DNA of 64,000 nt from Spectribacter hydrogenoxidans (GCF_031846275.1 NZ_JAVRIB010000013.1:50553-114552), one strand, 5' to 3'. Positions 23,339 to 32,718 are shown, numbered from the stretch's first letter. Notes: a model not told the origin generated them from the letters alone. Made by a program: numbers and translations.

Positions 23339-25189
23339 TTGATTCGCGCCGCCCTGATCTTCTGCCTCTCCGCCGCGGCCGGGATGGCCCACGCGGCCCC
23401 CACCGATGCCGATTTCACGGCCTGGGCGTCATCCGCCCGCTGGCAGGCCCTGATGCACATCAACCCCGGCGCTACCCTGCGGGATGTCGGCGCCAGCTAT
23501 GTCGATGACCCGGACTTTTTCCTGGCCGAATCCGGCAAGCGCGACCCGCGTGCGGAACTGGTGGCCAGCCATGCCGCCCTGAGCCAGCGGGGTGCCGCTG
23601 CCATCTGCCGCTTTCCGGCACGCTACCGGTTCCTCGCAGAGCGCCTCGACTGGCCGCATGACGGGGTCTTCGATCACTGCGAGGAATACCCCGAGTGGCG
23701 CGAGAAGATGCCCACCGGTCAGCTGGTGCTGGCATTTCCCGCTGCTTATCTGAACAGCCCCTCGTCGATGTTCGGGCACACACTGCTGCGGCTGGACCCG
23801 GAACCCGATCCCGACTCCACCTGGTTGTCACGCGCGATCAACTTCGGCGCCCAGGTGAACCCGAACGAGAACTCGCTGTTCTACATCTGGCGCGGGCTTG
23901 GTGGCGGCTATCCGGGTCATTTCTCGCTGACCGCCTACGTGGAGAAGATCCGCGACTACGCCCACCTGGAAAATCGCGATATCTGGGAATACGCGCTGAA
24001 TCTCGACGCCGACGAGCTGGACTGGCTGGTGCGGCATCTGTGGGAACTGCGCAACATCAATTTCGACTACTTCTTCTTCGACGAGAACTGCTCCTTCCGC
24101 CTGCTGGAGCTGATCAAGGTGGCCCGGCCTCGGGCGCCGCTGATCGAACGTTTCCGATTCGCCGAGCTGCCGGTGAATACCGTGCGCACCCTCTATCGCG
24201 CCGGACTGGTCACCGAGCGCCGCTATCGGCCGTCCAAGGCCAACGAGCTGGAGTTCGCCGCCGCCGATCTGAGCGATCCGGAACTGACGCTGGCCCGGCA
24301 GCTGGTCGAGGATCCCGCGGCGGCGGAGTCACCCGCCTTCCGGCGCCATCCATCGCATCGCCGCCACCGTATTGCCCGGGTGGCATATCAGGCGCTACGG
24401 CTGGAAGCCCGCGACCAGGCTCGTACTGATGACGTCGCTCGTCACAGCCTGGCGCTGCTGCGGGTGGTGCAGCGCAATCCGGCGCTGCCGGCCCCCGAAC
24501 CGCCCGAACCGGCGGCCCCGGAGACCGGTCATGGCACCGAGATGGCCCGGTTCGGGCTGGGCTCGCGCGGCGGCAGCGAGTTCGTCGAAGCGGGTTACCG
24601 CCTGACCTACCACGACGTGCTCGATCCGGTGACCGGCTTCCTGCGTGGCGCCGGCATCGAAGGCCTGGACATCAATCTGCGCCTGGACCAGGCCGAGGGG
24701 CTGGTGCTGGAAAGTCTCGATCTGGTCAACATCCGCTCGCTGGCCCCGCGCGGCGCCTTCGTCAAACCCACGTCATGGTTCGTGCACGGCGGGCTGGAGC
24801 GCGTGCGCGCGGGTACCGATGGCGATACCGATCACCGGCGCCAGGCGCTGTTTCTGCAGGGCGGGCCTGGCGCGACCTGGCAGATCGGGAACTGGCTGGT
24901 CTACGGACTGGCGACCGCCCGGGCCGAGCAGGTGTCGGGGGCGGAACCGGCAGTGCGCCTGGGTGCCGGCCCCGAGTTCGGGGCGTTGTATCAGCGCCCG
25001 GGTTGGCAGCTGGGACTGATGCAGACCAGCCGATGGTATGAGGCCGGGTTCGCGCGCCATCGCAGCGAACTCACGCTGAACCTGCCGGTCACGTCCCAGG
25101 ACGCCGTCCGGCTGGGCTGCGACTACCGCGACTGGTCCGGCGGCGACGAGGTGGGCTGTCGTGTGGCGCTGCGCCATTTCTTTGATTGA
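23339..25189 (+). CDS. DUF4105 (Lnb N-terminal-like) exported protein, copy 1
   Basis: A 616-residue protein beginning with TTG and a signal peptide (MIRAALIFCLSAAAGMAHA). The N-terminal half carries DUF4105 blocks: DDPDFFLAESGKRDPRAEL, CRFPARYRFL, FPAAYLNSPSSMFGHTLLRLD, GGYPGHFSLTAYVEKIRDY and FDYFFFDENCSF. DUF4105 is a papain-like fold first seen in lacto-N-biosidase; the conserved Cys, His and Asn residues could make a peptidase or amidase site, which is inference. The C-terminal third looks like beta-strands of an outer-membrane domain. It overlaps a paralogue immediately downstream. Confidence 0.83.
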   Translation: MIRAALIFCLSAAAGMAHAAPTDADFTAWASSARWQALMHINPGATLRDVGASYVDDPDFFLAESGKRDPRAELVASHAALSQRGAAAICRFPARYRFLAERLDWPHDGVFDHCEEYPEWREKMPTGQLVLAFPAAYLNSPSSMFGHTLLRLDPEPDPDSTWLSRAINFGAQVNPNENSLFYIWRGLGGGYPGHFSLTAYVEKIRDYAHLENRDIWEYALNLDADELDWLVRHLWELRNINFDYFFFDENCSFRLLELIKVARPRAPLIERFRFAELPVNTVRTLYRAGLVTERRYRPSKANELEFAAADLSDPELTLARQLVEDPAAAESPAFRRHPSHRRHRIARVAYQALRLEARDQARTDDVARHSLALLRVVQRNPALPAPEPPEPAAPETGHGTEMARFGLGSRGGSEFVEAGYRLTYHDVLDPVTGFLRGAGIEGLDINLRLDQAEGLVLESLDLVNIRSLAPRGAFVKPTSWFVHGGLERVRAGTDGDTDHRRQALFLQGGPGATWQIGNWLVYGLATARAEQVSGAEPAVRLGAGPEFGALYQRPGWQLGLMQTSRWYEAGFARHRSELTLNLPVTSQDAVRLGCDYRDWSGGDEVGCRVALRHFFD

Positions 25190-27059
25190 CCGGCGCCTGA
25201 CCGTAGCGCTGGCGCTTCTGCTGCTGGCACTGCCGGGACCGGCCCCGGCGGTCGACAGCGGCAGCCGCGAGCTGGCCGAGTCCCGCGCCTGGCGCACGCT
25301 TCTGCATTACCGGCCGCGCTCGGGCGGCGATGCGGTGAGTGCGGTGGTCAGCGGCGATTTCTTTCTGGCGTCCGATGGCCGCACCAATCCGGCCGCGGAA
25401 CTGGCGGCGATGCGAACGGCGCTGGAACACGGTGGCCGTGCGCCGGGCCGTGATCGTCCGGCGCATTGTCTGTTTCCGGCTCGGGCGGCCTGGCTGGCCG
25501 AGCAGCTCGGCCTGACGCCGCCGGACGCTTCGGACTGCCCCGAGCTTGAGCGCTGGCAGGCGCGGCTGGATCCGGATGGCGTGAGTCTGGTGTTCCCCAC
25601 CGCCTACACCGGCAGCGCGGCGTCGCTGTTCGGGCACACCCTGCTGCGGCTGGACACCGCACGCGACGGGGAATTGTTGGCCCATGCGGTGAACTTCGCC
25701 GCCATTACCGGCGAGGATGCCGGACTGGGCTTTGCCTGGCGCGGGCTGACCGGCGGCTATGCCGGGCAGTTCGGGGTGTTTCCCTACTACGAGAAGGTGC
25801 GGGACTATGCCTGGATCGAGAACCGCGACATCTGGTCGTATCCGCTGGACCTGACCGCCTCCGAACGCCGCCGGCTGGTGAGCCACCTGTGGGAATTGCG
25901 CGGGATGAAGTTCGAGTATTTCTTTCTCAACCGCAACTGCGCCTATCAGCTGCTGACCCTGCTGGAGGCGGTGCGGCCCTCGCTCGATCTGGCGTCCACC
26001 TTCGACTGGTATGCCATCCCCGCCGACACCATAAGGGCCGTGGATTCGGTGCCTGGACTGCTGGGTGAGGCGACGTTCCGGCCGGCGCTGGCCCACCGGC
26101 TGCAAGTGTCCGCCGGTCAGATGGTGCCCGCGAACCGGCGGCTGGCACTGGCCGTGTCGCGGGGGGAGCAGACGCCCGATGCGTCGCCCGTCGCCCGGTT
26201 GTCACCGTCGGTGCGCGCCCGGGTGCTGGAACTGGCCCATGATCATGTGTACTACCGCGTGCAGACGGGACGCCTGCCGCCCGCCGAGGGCGATGCGCGC
26301 CTGCAGGCCATCCTGGTCGCTCGCAGCCGTGTGCAGGCGGGCAGTGGGCTGGCTTCGCCTTCGGCGCCGCCAGTGGCGCCCCATGCTGGTCACGCCAGCC
26401 GGCGGGTGGGGGTGTCGATGGTCAACGAGGACGCGGACTGGTCACTGGGGTTGCACGGCCGGGTGGCCTATCACGACCTGCTGGATCCGCCCGGGGGCTA
26501 CAGCGAGGGCACGCAGCTGGCCTTCCTCTCCGCGGACCTGCGCGTGGACACTCGCCGCGACCGCATCGAAATCGACCGCCTGGGGCTGGTGGATATCGCC
26601 TCCCTGCGTCCCCGCAATGCGCTGTTCGATCCCTGGTCCTGGCAGTTCTCGGCCGGGCTGCGGCAGCGGCCGGTGAGCGTGCCCGGCGATCCGGATGGCC
26701 ATCTCGGCGGCTTTGCCCAGGGCGGCCCGGGTCTGGCCTGGTCGCTGGCCGACCGGGTGACCGGTTATATGTTCGCGTTGAGCAGCCTGGACGCGAATCA
26801 CGGCTATGACGCCGACTACGCCGTGGGCGCCGGCGCCAGTGCCGGGGTATTGGCGACACTGCGTCCCGGTTGGCGGCTGCGCGCGGAACTCGGGGCACTC
26901 GACCATGTGGCCGGCGATTCGGGCCACCGGTCCTGGGCGTCCCTGACCCAGCAGTGGTCATTGCCCGGCGGACTGGGGCTGCGGGCCGGCGTGACGCTGG
27001 AAGACACTGCCCGGCACGACTTCGTCCGCGGCCGAATGTCCCTGCTGGCATACTTTTGA
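25182..27059 (+). CDS. DUF4105 (Lnb N-terminal-like) exported protein, copy 2
   Basis: A roughly 625-residue paralogue of the preceding gene with the same block order: SGDFFLASDGRTNPAAEL, CLFPARAAWL, FPTAYTGSAASLFGHTLLRLD, GGYAGQFGVFPYYEKVRDY and FEYFFLNRNCAY. The TTG at 25182 overlaps the upstream stop and gives a clean signal peptide (MIDRRLTVALALLLLALPG); GTG at 25161 is a longer alternative. Sequence divergence from copy 1 is substantial, so the duplication is old. The pair is co-translated and followed after 4 bases by ampD, which hints at a cell-envelope role. Function is unknown. Confidence 0.83.
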   Translation: MIDRRLTVALALLLLALPGPAPAVDSGSRELAESRAWRTLLHYRPRSGGDAVSAVVSGDFFLASDGRTNPAAELAAMRTALEHGGRAPGRDRPAHCLFPARAAWLAEQLGLTPPDASDCPELERWQARLDPDGVSLVFPTAYTGSAASLFGHTLLRLDTARDGELLAHAVNFAAITGEDAGLGFAWRGLTGGYAGQFGVFPYYEKVRDYAWIENRDIWSYPLDLTASERRRLVSHLWELRGMKFEYFFLNRNCAYQLLTLLEAVRPSLDLASTFDWYAIPADTIRAVDSVPGLLGEATFRPALAHRLQVSAGQMVPANRRLALAVSRGEQTPDASPVARLSPSVRARVLELAHDHVYYRVQTGRLPPAEGDARLQAILVARSRVQAGSGLASPSAPPVAPHAGHASRRVGVSMVNEDADWSLGLHGRVAYHDLLDPPGGYSEGTQLAFLSADLRVDTRRDRIEIDRLGLVDIASLRPRNALFDPWSWQFSAGLRQRPVSVPGDPDGHLGGFAQGGPGLAWSLADRVTGYMFALSSLDANHGYDADYAVGAGASAGVLATLRPGWRLRAELGALDHVAGDSGHRSWASLTQQWSLPGGLGLRAGVTLEDTARHDFVRGRMSLLAYF

Positions 27060-27063
27060 GAAC

Positions 27064-27630
27064 ATGACCGACTGGCACATCATCGACGGCTGGCTCGACG
27101 CGGCAACCTGCTGCCCGTCACCCAATTTCGATGCCCGGCCGGCCGGCATGGCGGTGGACCTGCTGGTGGTGCATGGCATCAGCCTGCCGCCGGGCGAGTT
27201 CGGCGGCGACGCCATCGAGGCGCTGTTCTGCAACCGGCTGGATCCGGACGCCCATCCCTATTTCACCGCCATCGCTGGCCTGCGGGTGTCCGCGCACCTG
27301 CTGATCCGCCGGGATGGCCGGATGCAGCAGTTCGTGCGATTCGAGGACCGGGCCTGGCACGCCGGCGAATCCCGGTTCCGCGGGCGGCCGCGTTGCAACG
27401 ATTTCGCGGTGGGTATCGAACTGGAGGGTACGGACGATTGCCCCTATGAGGCAGTCCAGTATCAGCAGCTGGCGGCGACCGCGCGGCTGCTGATGGCCCG
27501 CTTTCCGGGGATTGTTGCAGACCGTATAGTGGGCCACAGTGATATTGCACCGCAGCGAAAGACTGATCCGGGTCCGGCGTTCGACTGGCCGCGTTTCCGG
27601 TCGATGCTCGACCACCCCGAAGTTGACTGA
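27064..27630 (+). CDS. ampD: 1,6-anhydro-N-acetylmuramyl-L-alanine amidase AmpD
   Basis: A 188-residue cytosolic zinc amidase that cleaves the lactyl-amide bond of anhydro-muropeptides in peptidoglycan recycling and keeps AmpC inducers low. Zinc ligands match AmpD: His37 in VVHGISLPPG, His158 in VGHSDIAPQRKTDPG and Asp168 in the same block. The short RAWHAGESRFRG block lines the active site. Length is that of the E. coli enzyme. It directly follows the DUF4105 pair (4-bp gap) and precedes ampE, the standard ampDE order. No beta-lactamase regulator ampR is present here. Confidence 0.96.
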   Translation: MTDWHIIDGWLDAATCCPSPNFDARPAGMAVDLLVVHGISLPPGEFGGDAIEALFCNRLDPDAHPYFTAIAGLRVSAHLLIRRDGRMQQFVRFEDRAWHAGESRFRGRPRCNDFAVGIELEGTDDCPYEAVQYQQLAATARLLMARFPGIVADRIVGHSDIAPQRKTDPGPAFDWPRFRSMLDHPEVD

Positions 27631-27663
27631 CAGGCGCGGACCGACGGCGCCGGGAGCACGGGC

Positions 27664-28542
27664 ATGACGCTTATCGTGATCTTTGCCGCGTTGATCGCGG
27701 AACGGCTGCTCAGCCATCTGCGGCGCTGGCGCGAGTACGACTGGTACGGGCGTTATCTGGACCAGCTTCAGTCCTCGACCCTGTTCGACGGCCTGTGGCG
27801 TTCGGCCTGGGGCCTGCTGCTGATCGCGCCACCGCTGTTGCTGATCGGGGCGGTTCAGGCGCTGCTGGAGGGCGGTATCTTCAGCCTGCTGGGGCTGCTG
27901 TTCTCGGTGCTCGTGCTGGTGTTCGCCCTCGGCCCGCGGGATCTATGGGAGGAGGTGCGCGCCTACCGCGCCGCCCTGCAGGAAGACCGCCGTGAAGCCG
28001 CCGATTCGATCGCCGCGGATCTGGTCGGCGACACCGAGCAGACGGCGGAACACGCGGATCCGCGGACCGTGATCCGCGCGATCTTTCTGCAGGGGCACGA
28101 GCGGGTGTTCGGCGTGCTGCTGTGGTTCTTCGTGCTCGGACCGCTGGGCGCGGCGGCCTACCGGCTGGTGGCGGCTTCGCCACGGCATTTCCGGCGGCTG
28201 GATGCCGGCGAGCCACTGCAGGATGCCTCCCAGCGCCTGCACGGTATTCTTGCCTGGGCGCCGCAACATCTGGCCATGCTGCTCTATGGTCTGGCCGGCA
28301 GCACTGACGGGGCGTTGACCGCCTGGCGTCAGCGCGATGCGGCCGACGGCGACAACTGGGTCGAGCAAGGTTGGCAGCGGCTGGTGGCAATCGGGTGCGG
28401 TGCGCTGCTGATCGACGAGGAACAGGCGCCACCGCCGGACATCGACGAACGCCTGCGCCAGGCCATCGGTATCGTATCCCGCAGCCTGATCATCCTGCTG
28501 GCGGTGCTGTCGGCGTTTACCATTGGCGGCTGGATTACCTGA
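27664..28542 (+). CDS. ampE: AmpE family membrane protein
   Basis: A 292-residue inner-membrane protein with about four hydrophobic segments, the usual AmpE layout. The start MTLIVIFAALIAERL matches the family N-terminus, and RLVAASPRHFRRLDAGEPL and RLHGILAWAPQHLAMLLYGLAG are conserved AmpE stretches. AmpE is a presumed modulator of beta-lactamase induction with an ill-defined biochemical role. It is downstream of ampD, 33 bases away. Confidence 0.92.
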   Translation: MTLIVIFAALIAERLLSHLRRWREYDWYGRYLDQLQSSTLFDGLWRSAWGLLLIAPPLLLIGAVQALLEGGIFSLLGLLFSVLVLVFALGPRDLWEEVRAYRAALQEDRREAADSIAADLVGDTEQTAEHADPRTVIRAIFLQGHERVFGVLLWFFVLGPLGAAAYRLVAASPRHFRRLDAGEPLQDASQRLHGILAWAPQHLAMLLYGLAGSTDGALTAWRQRDAADGDNWVEQGWQRLVAIGCGALLIDEEQAPPPDIDERLRQAIGIVSRSLIILLAVLSAFTIGGWIT

Positions 28543-28569
28543 CACTTCATCCGACTAAGGGAGGAACCT

Positions 28570-29352
28570 TTGGGCTCGACACAGCAGTTTCTGGCCAGGG
28601 CCATCGAAGCGGCGCGCGCCGCCGAAGTGGTGATTCGCCACTACTACCAGGGCGAATTCGAGGTTTCGGACAAGGCCGATGACAGCCCGGTTACGGTGGC
28701 CGATGTGGAAAGCGAGCGGGCAATCAAGTCGGTGCTGTCCGACGCCTTCCCGGAACATGGCTTCTATGGCGAGGAACTGGGCCGTGAATCCGCCGACGCC
28801 GAATATGTGTGGCTGATCGATCCCATCGACGGCACCAAGAGTTTCGTGCGCGGCTATCCCTTCTTTTCCACCCAGATCGCGCTGATGCATCGCGGTGAAC
28901 TGGTGGTTGGCGTGTCCAACGCGCCGATGTTCAACGGCGGCGAAATGGCGGCGGCCGCACTAGGCGAGGGTGCTACGCTAAACGGCGAGCCGATCCGCGT
29001 CAGCGAGGTCGACCGGCTCGACCGCGCCACCCTGTCACTCGGCAATATCGGCACGCTGGCCGGTTCCGATCGCTGGTCGAACGTGGGGGAACTGCTGCGG
29101 GCTGTCCACCGGCATCGGGGCTACGGCGACTTCTATCATTACCATCTGCTGGCAGCCGGCCGCATCGACCTGATTGTCGAATCCGACCTCAACATTCTGG
29201 ACATCGCCGCCCTGGCCGTGATTCTGCGTGAAGCCGGCGGCGAAATCGGCCAGCTGGACGGCGGGCCGATCGGTCTGGATACCACCAGCGTGTTTGCCAG
29301 CAACGGGCGCGTTGGCGACGCTGCCCGGCGGATTCTGCGGTTGCCGGATTGA
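28570..29352 (+). CDS. Inositol monophosphatase-family phosphatase
   Basis: A 260-residue Mg2+-dependent phosphatase. The metal-binding blocks are GEELG (67-71), IDPIDGTKSFVRG (Asp84, Asp87) and DIAALAVILREAGG in the C-terminal half. Substrate may be histidinol phosphate, inositol phosphate or 3'-phosphoadenosine phosphate; the spacing resembles HisN-like enzymes, but this cannot be settled. The start is TTG at 28570, supported by the strong ribosome-binding site AAGGGAGG 5 bases upstream. It is the last gene of the ampD-ampE run and is convergent with idi. Confidence 0.88.
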   Translation: MGSTQQFLARAIEAARAAEVVIRHYYQGEFEVSDKADDSPVTVADVESERAIKSVLSDAFPEHGFYGEELGRESADAEYVWLIDPIDGTKSFVRGYPFFSTQIALMHRGELVVGVSNAPMFNGGEMAAAALGEGATLNGEPIRVSEVDRLDRATLSLGNIGTLAGSDRWSNVGELLRAVHRHRGYGDFYHYHLLAAGRIDLIVESDLNILDIAALAVILREAGGEIGQLDGGPIGLDTTSVFASNGRVGDAARRILRLPD

Positions 29353-29563
29353 GTTCCTGCCTCTTCGGCCCCGACATGGCTTGCCGCATGGATGCGGCCC
29401 CACGACGGAGAAGTCCCATGGATTGGTGGGTCCGGCTTCCGTGGGGCGTCATTCGTGGCGCCTGCCCAAACGGCCGGAAACCGGGATAAGCGGCGCATCC
29501 CCGGGATGGCCGCGTCATGGCCATCCGGGTTGATCCGAGCAATGCCAGCCTACATCTGGAAGG

Positions 29564-30148
29564 TCAGGCTTTGGTGGATCCCGTGATTCGCGCCCAATGG
29601 TCGGCTCGAACTTGCGGCCACTCCAGCTTCAGCCAGGGGGCGTAGCGTTCGGGGTGCTCGGCCAGTTCGGCATCCAGGGCATCCGGTTCGATCCACTGAA
29701 TATCGGCGATTTCGTTGATGTTGACTCGGACCGGATGGTCGTCCGTCGCGGCATAGACCGAACACAGTTCGTGTTCCGATCCCAGATCGCCATAGCGGGC
29801 GTGGTATTCGAAGCGGTAGAGGAATGTCAGCGGCGGACTCACGCCCAGTTCCTCGTGAATGCGGCGGGCCGCCGCCTCGGTGTCTGACTCGCCCCGGCGC
29901 GGGTGGCTGCAGCAGCTGTTGGCCCAGAAGCCCGGCCACAGCCGCTTCTGCGGGCTGCGTTGCTGCAGCAGGAGGCGGCCCCGGCGGTCGAACAGGAAGA
30001 TGGAGAATGCCCGGTGCAGCAGGCCCTCGCCGTCGTGACAGGCGTCCTTGGATTCGAAGCCGAGCAGGTTGTCCTCGCTGTCGACCCGGATCAGGGGCTC
30101 GTCGTCGAAGGAGACGACCGCGTGATTGGCTGGCGTGGTGCTCGGCAT
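29564..30148 (-). CDS. idi: Isopentenyl-diphosphate delta-isomerase, type I
   Basis: A 194-residue Nudix-fold isomerase interconverting IPP and DMAPP. The active-site cysteine lies in WANSCCSHPRRGE (Cys80 by alignment), the Nudix-like glutamates in AAARRIHEELG, and the catalytic Glu region in SEHELCSVY. I chose the ATG at 30148 (MPSTTPANHA); an upstream in-frame start at 30232 would run into the structured element. It lies downstream of the mevalonate fusion gene on the same strand, completing the pathway that starts with mvaS. Type I is metal-dependent, unlike the FMN-dependent type II common in mevalonate-using Gram-positives. Confidence 0.95.
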   Translation of the reverse strand: MPSTTPANHAVVSFDDEPLIRVDSEDNLLGFESKDACHDGEGLLHRAFSIFLFDRRGRLLLQQRSPQKRLWPGFWANSCCSHPRRGESDTEAAARRIHEELGVSPPLTFLYRFEYHARYGDLGSEHELCSVYAATDDHPVRVNINEIADIQWIEPDALDAELAEHPERYAPWLKLEWPQVRADHWARITGSTKA

Positions 30149-30371
30149 GGACTCAGACCACCGAAGCGCTAACGGCAAGGGGCGCAAAGGTCCGTAAAGA
30201 GGTGTTCGTTCGGGCCGGCGTTTTCCCGGCAACGAACGCTGGCAGCACGAAGCGCATTTTCGTACTGGCTTCCCGAACTGCGATGCGCAAGAAGTGCTGC
30301 TTGTCTTTCCGCACTTTGCGTTCTTTGCGGTTCATGGTGGTGCCGGGAAGTGCCACTGGAAGCGATCCGCG
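30149..30371. repeat. Structured inverted-repeat element between mevalonate genes
   Basis: The gap between the fusion-gene stop and idi contains imperfect terminal inverted repeats at 30158-30199 and 30305-30340 (core about 22 of 28 positions identical, both based on a CGCAAAG-type unit). Between them lie two nested hairpins: 30204-30237 (GTTCGTT with AACGAAC, inner GCCGG with CCGGC) and 30242-30300 (GCAGCAC with GTGCTGC, inner GCGCAT with ATGCGC). No protein is encoded. A MITE-like or REP-like mobile repeat, or a regulatory RNA structure, fits. Confidence 0.6.
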
Positions 30372-32648
30372 CTACCGGATCTCGGTGATGAACGTGTCAT
30401 AGCCGGCCCGGCGCATGGCGATGGCGATGCCCTCGGTGCGGTCGGCCTCTGCCACGGCGATCACCGCGCCGCCTCCGCCGCCGCCGGTGAGCTTGGCCCC
30501 CAGGGCGCCGTTCTCGCGCGCAATCTGCACCAGTTCCTCCACCTCCCAGCAGGAAACCTGCAGGGCGTTGAGCAGCCCCTGATCGATATTCATCAGTTCG
30601 CCGAGCGTGGCGATATCGCCCTGCGCCAGCGCGTCGACGCCGGCCAGGGCCAGCTGGTCGATCTGGTCGAAGATCGGCTCGTAGCGTTCCGGGTGCGCCT
30701 GCCAGGCGGCGCGCACGCGGCCCACGGTCTGGGCGGTGAGGGTGCGTACGCCGGACAGCCCGATGACTACCGGGATCGGCCGGGCCGGATGCACTTCGCG
30801 GATGGCGGGGGCGCTGCCCGGCAGCTCGCCCTTGCGGAACAGGATCGGCCGGCCATAGGTGGCCAGGGTATTGTCGATGCCGCTGGGGGTGCCGTGGGCG
30901 ATCTGCTCGCACTCGTAGGCCAGCTCGTTGACCCGGGCGTCGTCGAGCTCGATGTCGAAAGCCTCGGCCACCCCGCGGATTACCGCTACTGCCAGCGCGG
31001 CCGAAGCACCCAGTCCCACCGCCCGCGGCACGTGAGGATAGACCTCCACCCGCATGGGTTCGTCCCGCACGCCCAACCGCTGCAGAATCAGATCCATGGA
31101 CTTGTGCAGGGCGTTGTCCGTGGCGGTCGGGGGGTGCAGTTCGGTTTCCACCCCCCAGCGCGGGATGAACAGGGTGGTGCCGGATTCCTGGCGCTGTACA
31201 TCGGCGCGGATGGTCAGCGGGATGGGGGCGGCGATGGCGTGCTTGCCGTAGACCACGGAATGCTCGCCCAGCAGAATGATCTTGGCGTAGCCGGCGCCGG
31301 CCTCGACGCTGTCGGCGGTGAACGCGGCGGTGGGCTCGCCCTCGCCGGTGGTGGCGCCGGCCGGTTCGGTCATGCCATCGAGAATCTCGCGTGCCTTCCA
31401 CACCTTGATGTCGCCGGAGGCGATCAGTTTTTCCACCACGGCGTCGAACTGGCTTTCCTCGGCGCCGGCGGCGATGGCCACGCTGCGGGCGTGCAGGGTC
31501 ATGTGACCGCGCTGGATGCCGTCGGTGGACAGCGCCCGCAGCGCGGCATAGTTCTGTGCCAGGCCGACGGCGGCCATCACCCCGGCCAGTTCGCGCGCGC
31601 TTTCCACCCCCAGCAGCCGATGGGCGATCATCACCGCCTGGTTGGACTGTACCTGACCGCCCACCGTGCCCACCTTCAGCGGCAGGTCCAGCTCGCCCAC
31701 CAGGTTGCCGGCCTCGTTGGCGTACCACTTGGTCAGTGAAGTGTAGTGGCCGTCGCGGGCTGCATAGGCGTGGGCGGCGGCCTCGATCGCCCGCCAGTCG
31801 TTGCCGGTGGCGATGGCCACGGCATCGATGCCGTTCATGATGCCCTTGTTGTGTGTGGCGGCACGGTAGGGGTCGGCGGCGGCGAACTCCGTGGCCAGCG
31901 CGATGCCGTCGCGCACCTGCTCGCCGGAGAAGGTGCCGTTGCCGAGCTGTGCCACCGGTACTTCCACCCGGGCCCGCACCATCGCCCGGTCGGTCAGATT
32001 GGACAGGATGCGCAGGAACACCTTGCCGTTGGTGATCTTTTCCACCAGCGGCGCCACGCCCTCGCACATGGTGTTGACCAGGTTGGCGCCCATGGCGTCG
32101 CGGGTGTCCACGATCAGGTGCACCACCAGCATGTCGCCGCGCGCACCCTGGGCGCTGTGCAGATGCACCTCCACGTCGCGGGCGCCACCACCGCGGCTGA
32201 CCATTTTCGGATGCAGGCTGTTGGCGAGGTTGAGGATTTCCTCGCTGCGGGCAAGCAGGGCCTGGCGCACGCGGGTGGGGTGGGCCACGTCCATGACCTG
32301 GATCTGGCCGATCAGCATGGGTTCGTCGGCATCCACGCGAATGCCGCCGGCGCTGCGCATCACCTTGGCTGCCGATGATACCGCGGCGATGATGGAAGGT
32401 TCCTCCACCACCATTGGCACCAGGTAATCCTTGCCGTTGACCAGGAAGTTCAGGCCCAGGCCCATGGGCAGAGAGAATGCGCCGATGACGTTCTCCACCA
32501 GGCGGTCCGCCTTGGCGGCGTCCAGCAGGTGCTTGCCGTCCATGAGCATGTGGTATTCGGCCTCGCTGAGGACCTCACGCTCGTAGAGCACCCGCAGCCG
32601 GTTGGTCACGGAGAATTTGTAGAACTCGGGGATGCGGGAACGGCTCAT
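30372..32648 (-). CDS. Fused HMG-CoA reductase (class II) - mevalonate kinase
   Basis: A 758-residue bifunctional protein. Residues 1 to about 428 are class II HMG-CoA reductase with the catalytic set Glu83 (VVEEPSIIAAV), Lys268 (HNKGIMNG), Asp284 (TGNDW) and His382 (RGHMTLHAR), plus DAMGAN (184-189). A 22-residue Gly/Ala/Thr/Glu linker leads to a GHMP mevalonate kinase (about 452-758) with KIILLGEHSVVYG (456-468), PRAVGLGASAALAVAV, GTPSGIDN and KLTGGGGGG (719-727). It would convert HMG-CoA to mevalonate and then to 5-phosphomevalonate in one polypeptide. The two parts share one uninterrupted frame. It lies between the phosphomevalonate kinase gene and idi. Confidence 0.95.
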   Translation of the reverse strand: MSRSRIPEFYKFSVTNRLRVLYEREVLSEAEYHMLMDGKHLLDAAKADRLVENVIGAFSLPMGLGLNFLVNGKDYLVPMVVEEPSIIAAVSSAAKVMRSAGGIRVDADEPMLIGQIQVMDVAHPTRVRQALLARSEEILNLANSLHPKMVSRGGGARDVEVHLHSAQGARGDMLVVHLIVDTRDAMGANLVNTMCEGVAPLVEKITNGKVFLRILSNLTDRAMVRARVEVPVAQLGNGTFSGEQVRDGIALATEFAAADPYRAATHNKGIMNGIDAVAIATGNDWRAIEAAAHAYAARDGHYTSLTKWYANEAGNLVGELDLPLKVGTVGGQVQSNQAVMIAHRLLGVESARELAGVMAAVGLAQNYAALRALSTDGIQRGHMTLHARSVAIAAGAEESQFDAVVEKLIASGDIKVWKAREILDGMTEPAGATTGEGEPTAAFTADSVEAGAGYAKIILLGEHSVVYGKHAIAAPIPLTIRADVQRQESGTTLFIPRWGVETELHPPTATDNALHKSMDLILQRLGVRDEPMRVEVYPHVPRAVGLGASAALAVAVIRGVAEAFDIELDDARVNELAYECEQIAHGTPSGIDNTLATYGRPILFRKGELPGSAPAIREVHPARPIPVVIGLSGVRTLTAQTVGRVRAAWQAHPERYEPIFDQIDQLALAGVDALAQGDIATLGELMNIDQGLLNALQVSCWEVEELVQIARENGALGAKLTGGGGGGAVIAVAEADRTEGIAIAMRRAGYDTFITEIR

Positions 32649-32718
32649 CGCTGGGTGCGGTGGATGGGTTTCACCGGGGGCGGCGTCGCGGCCGGTCGGG
32701 GACCGGGTAAGCGGTATT

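Noticed and set aside
30294..31739. Plus-strand open frame opposite the mevalonate fusion gene (481 codons)
   Set aside because: Antisense shadow; the fusion gene carries all catalytic residues.
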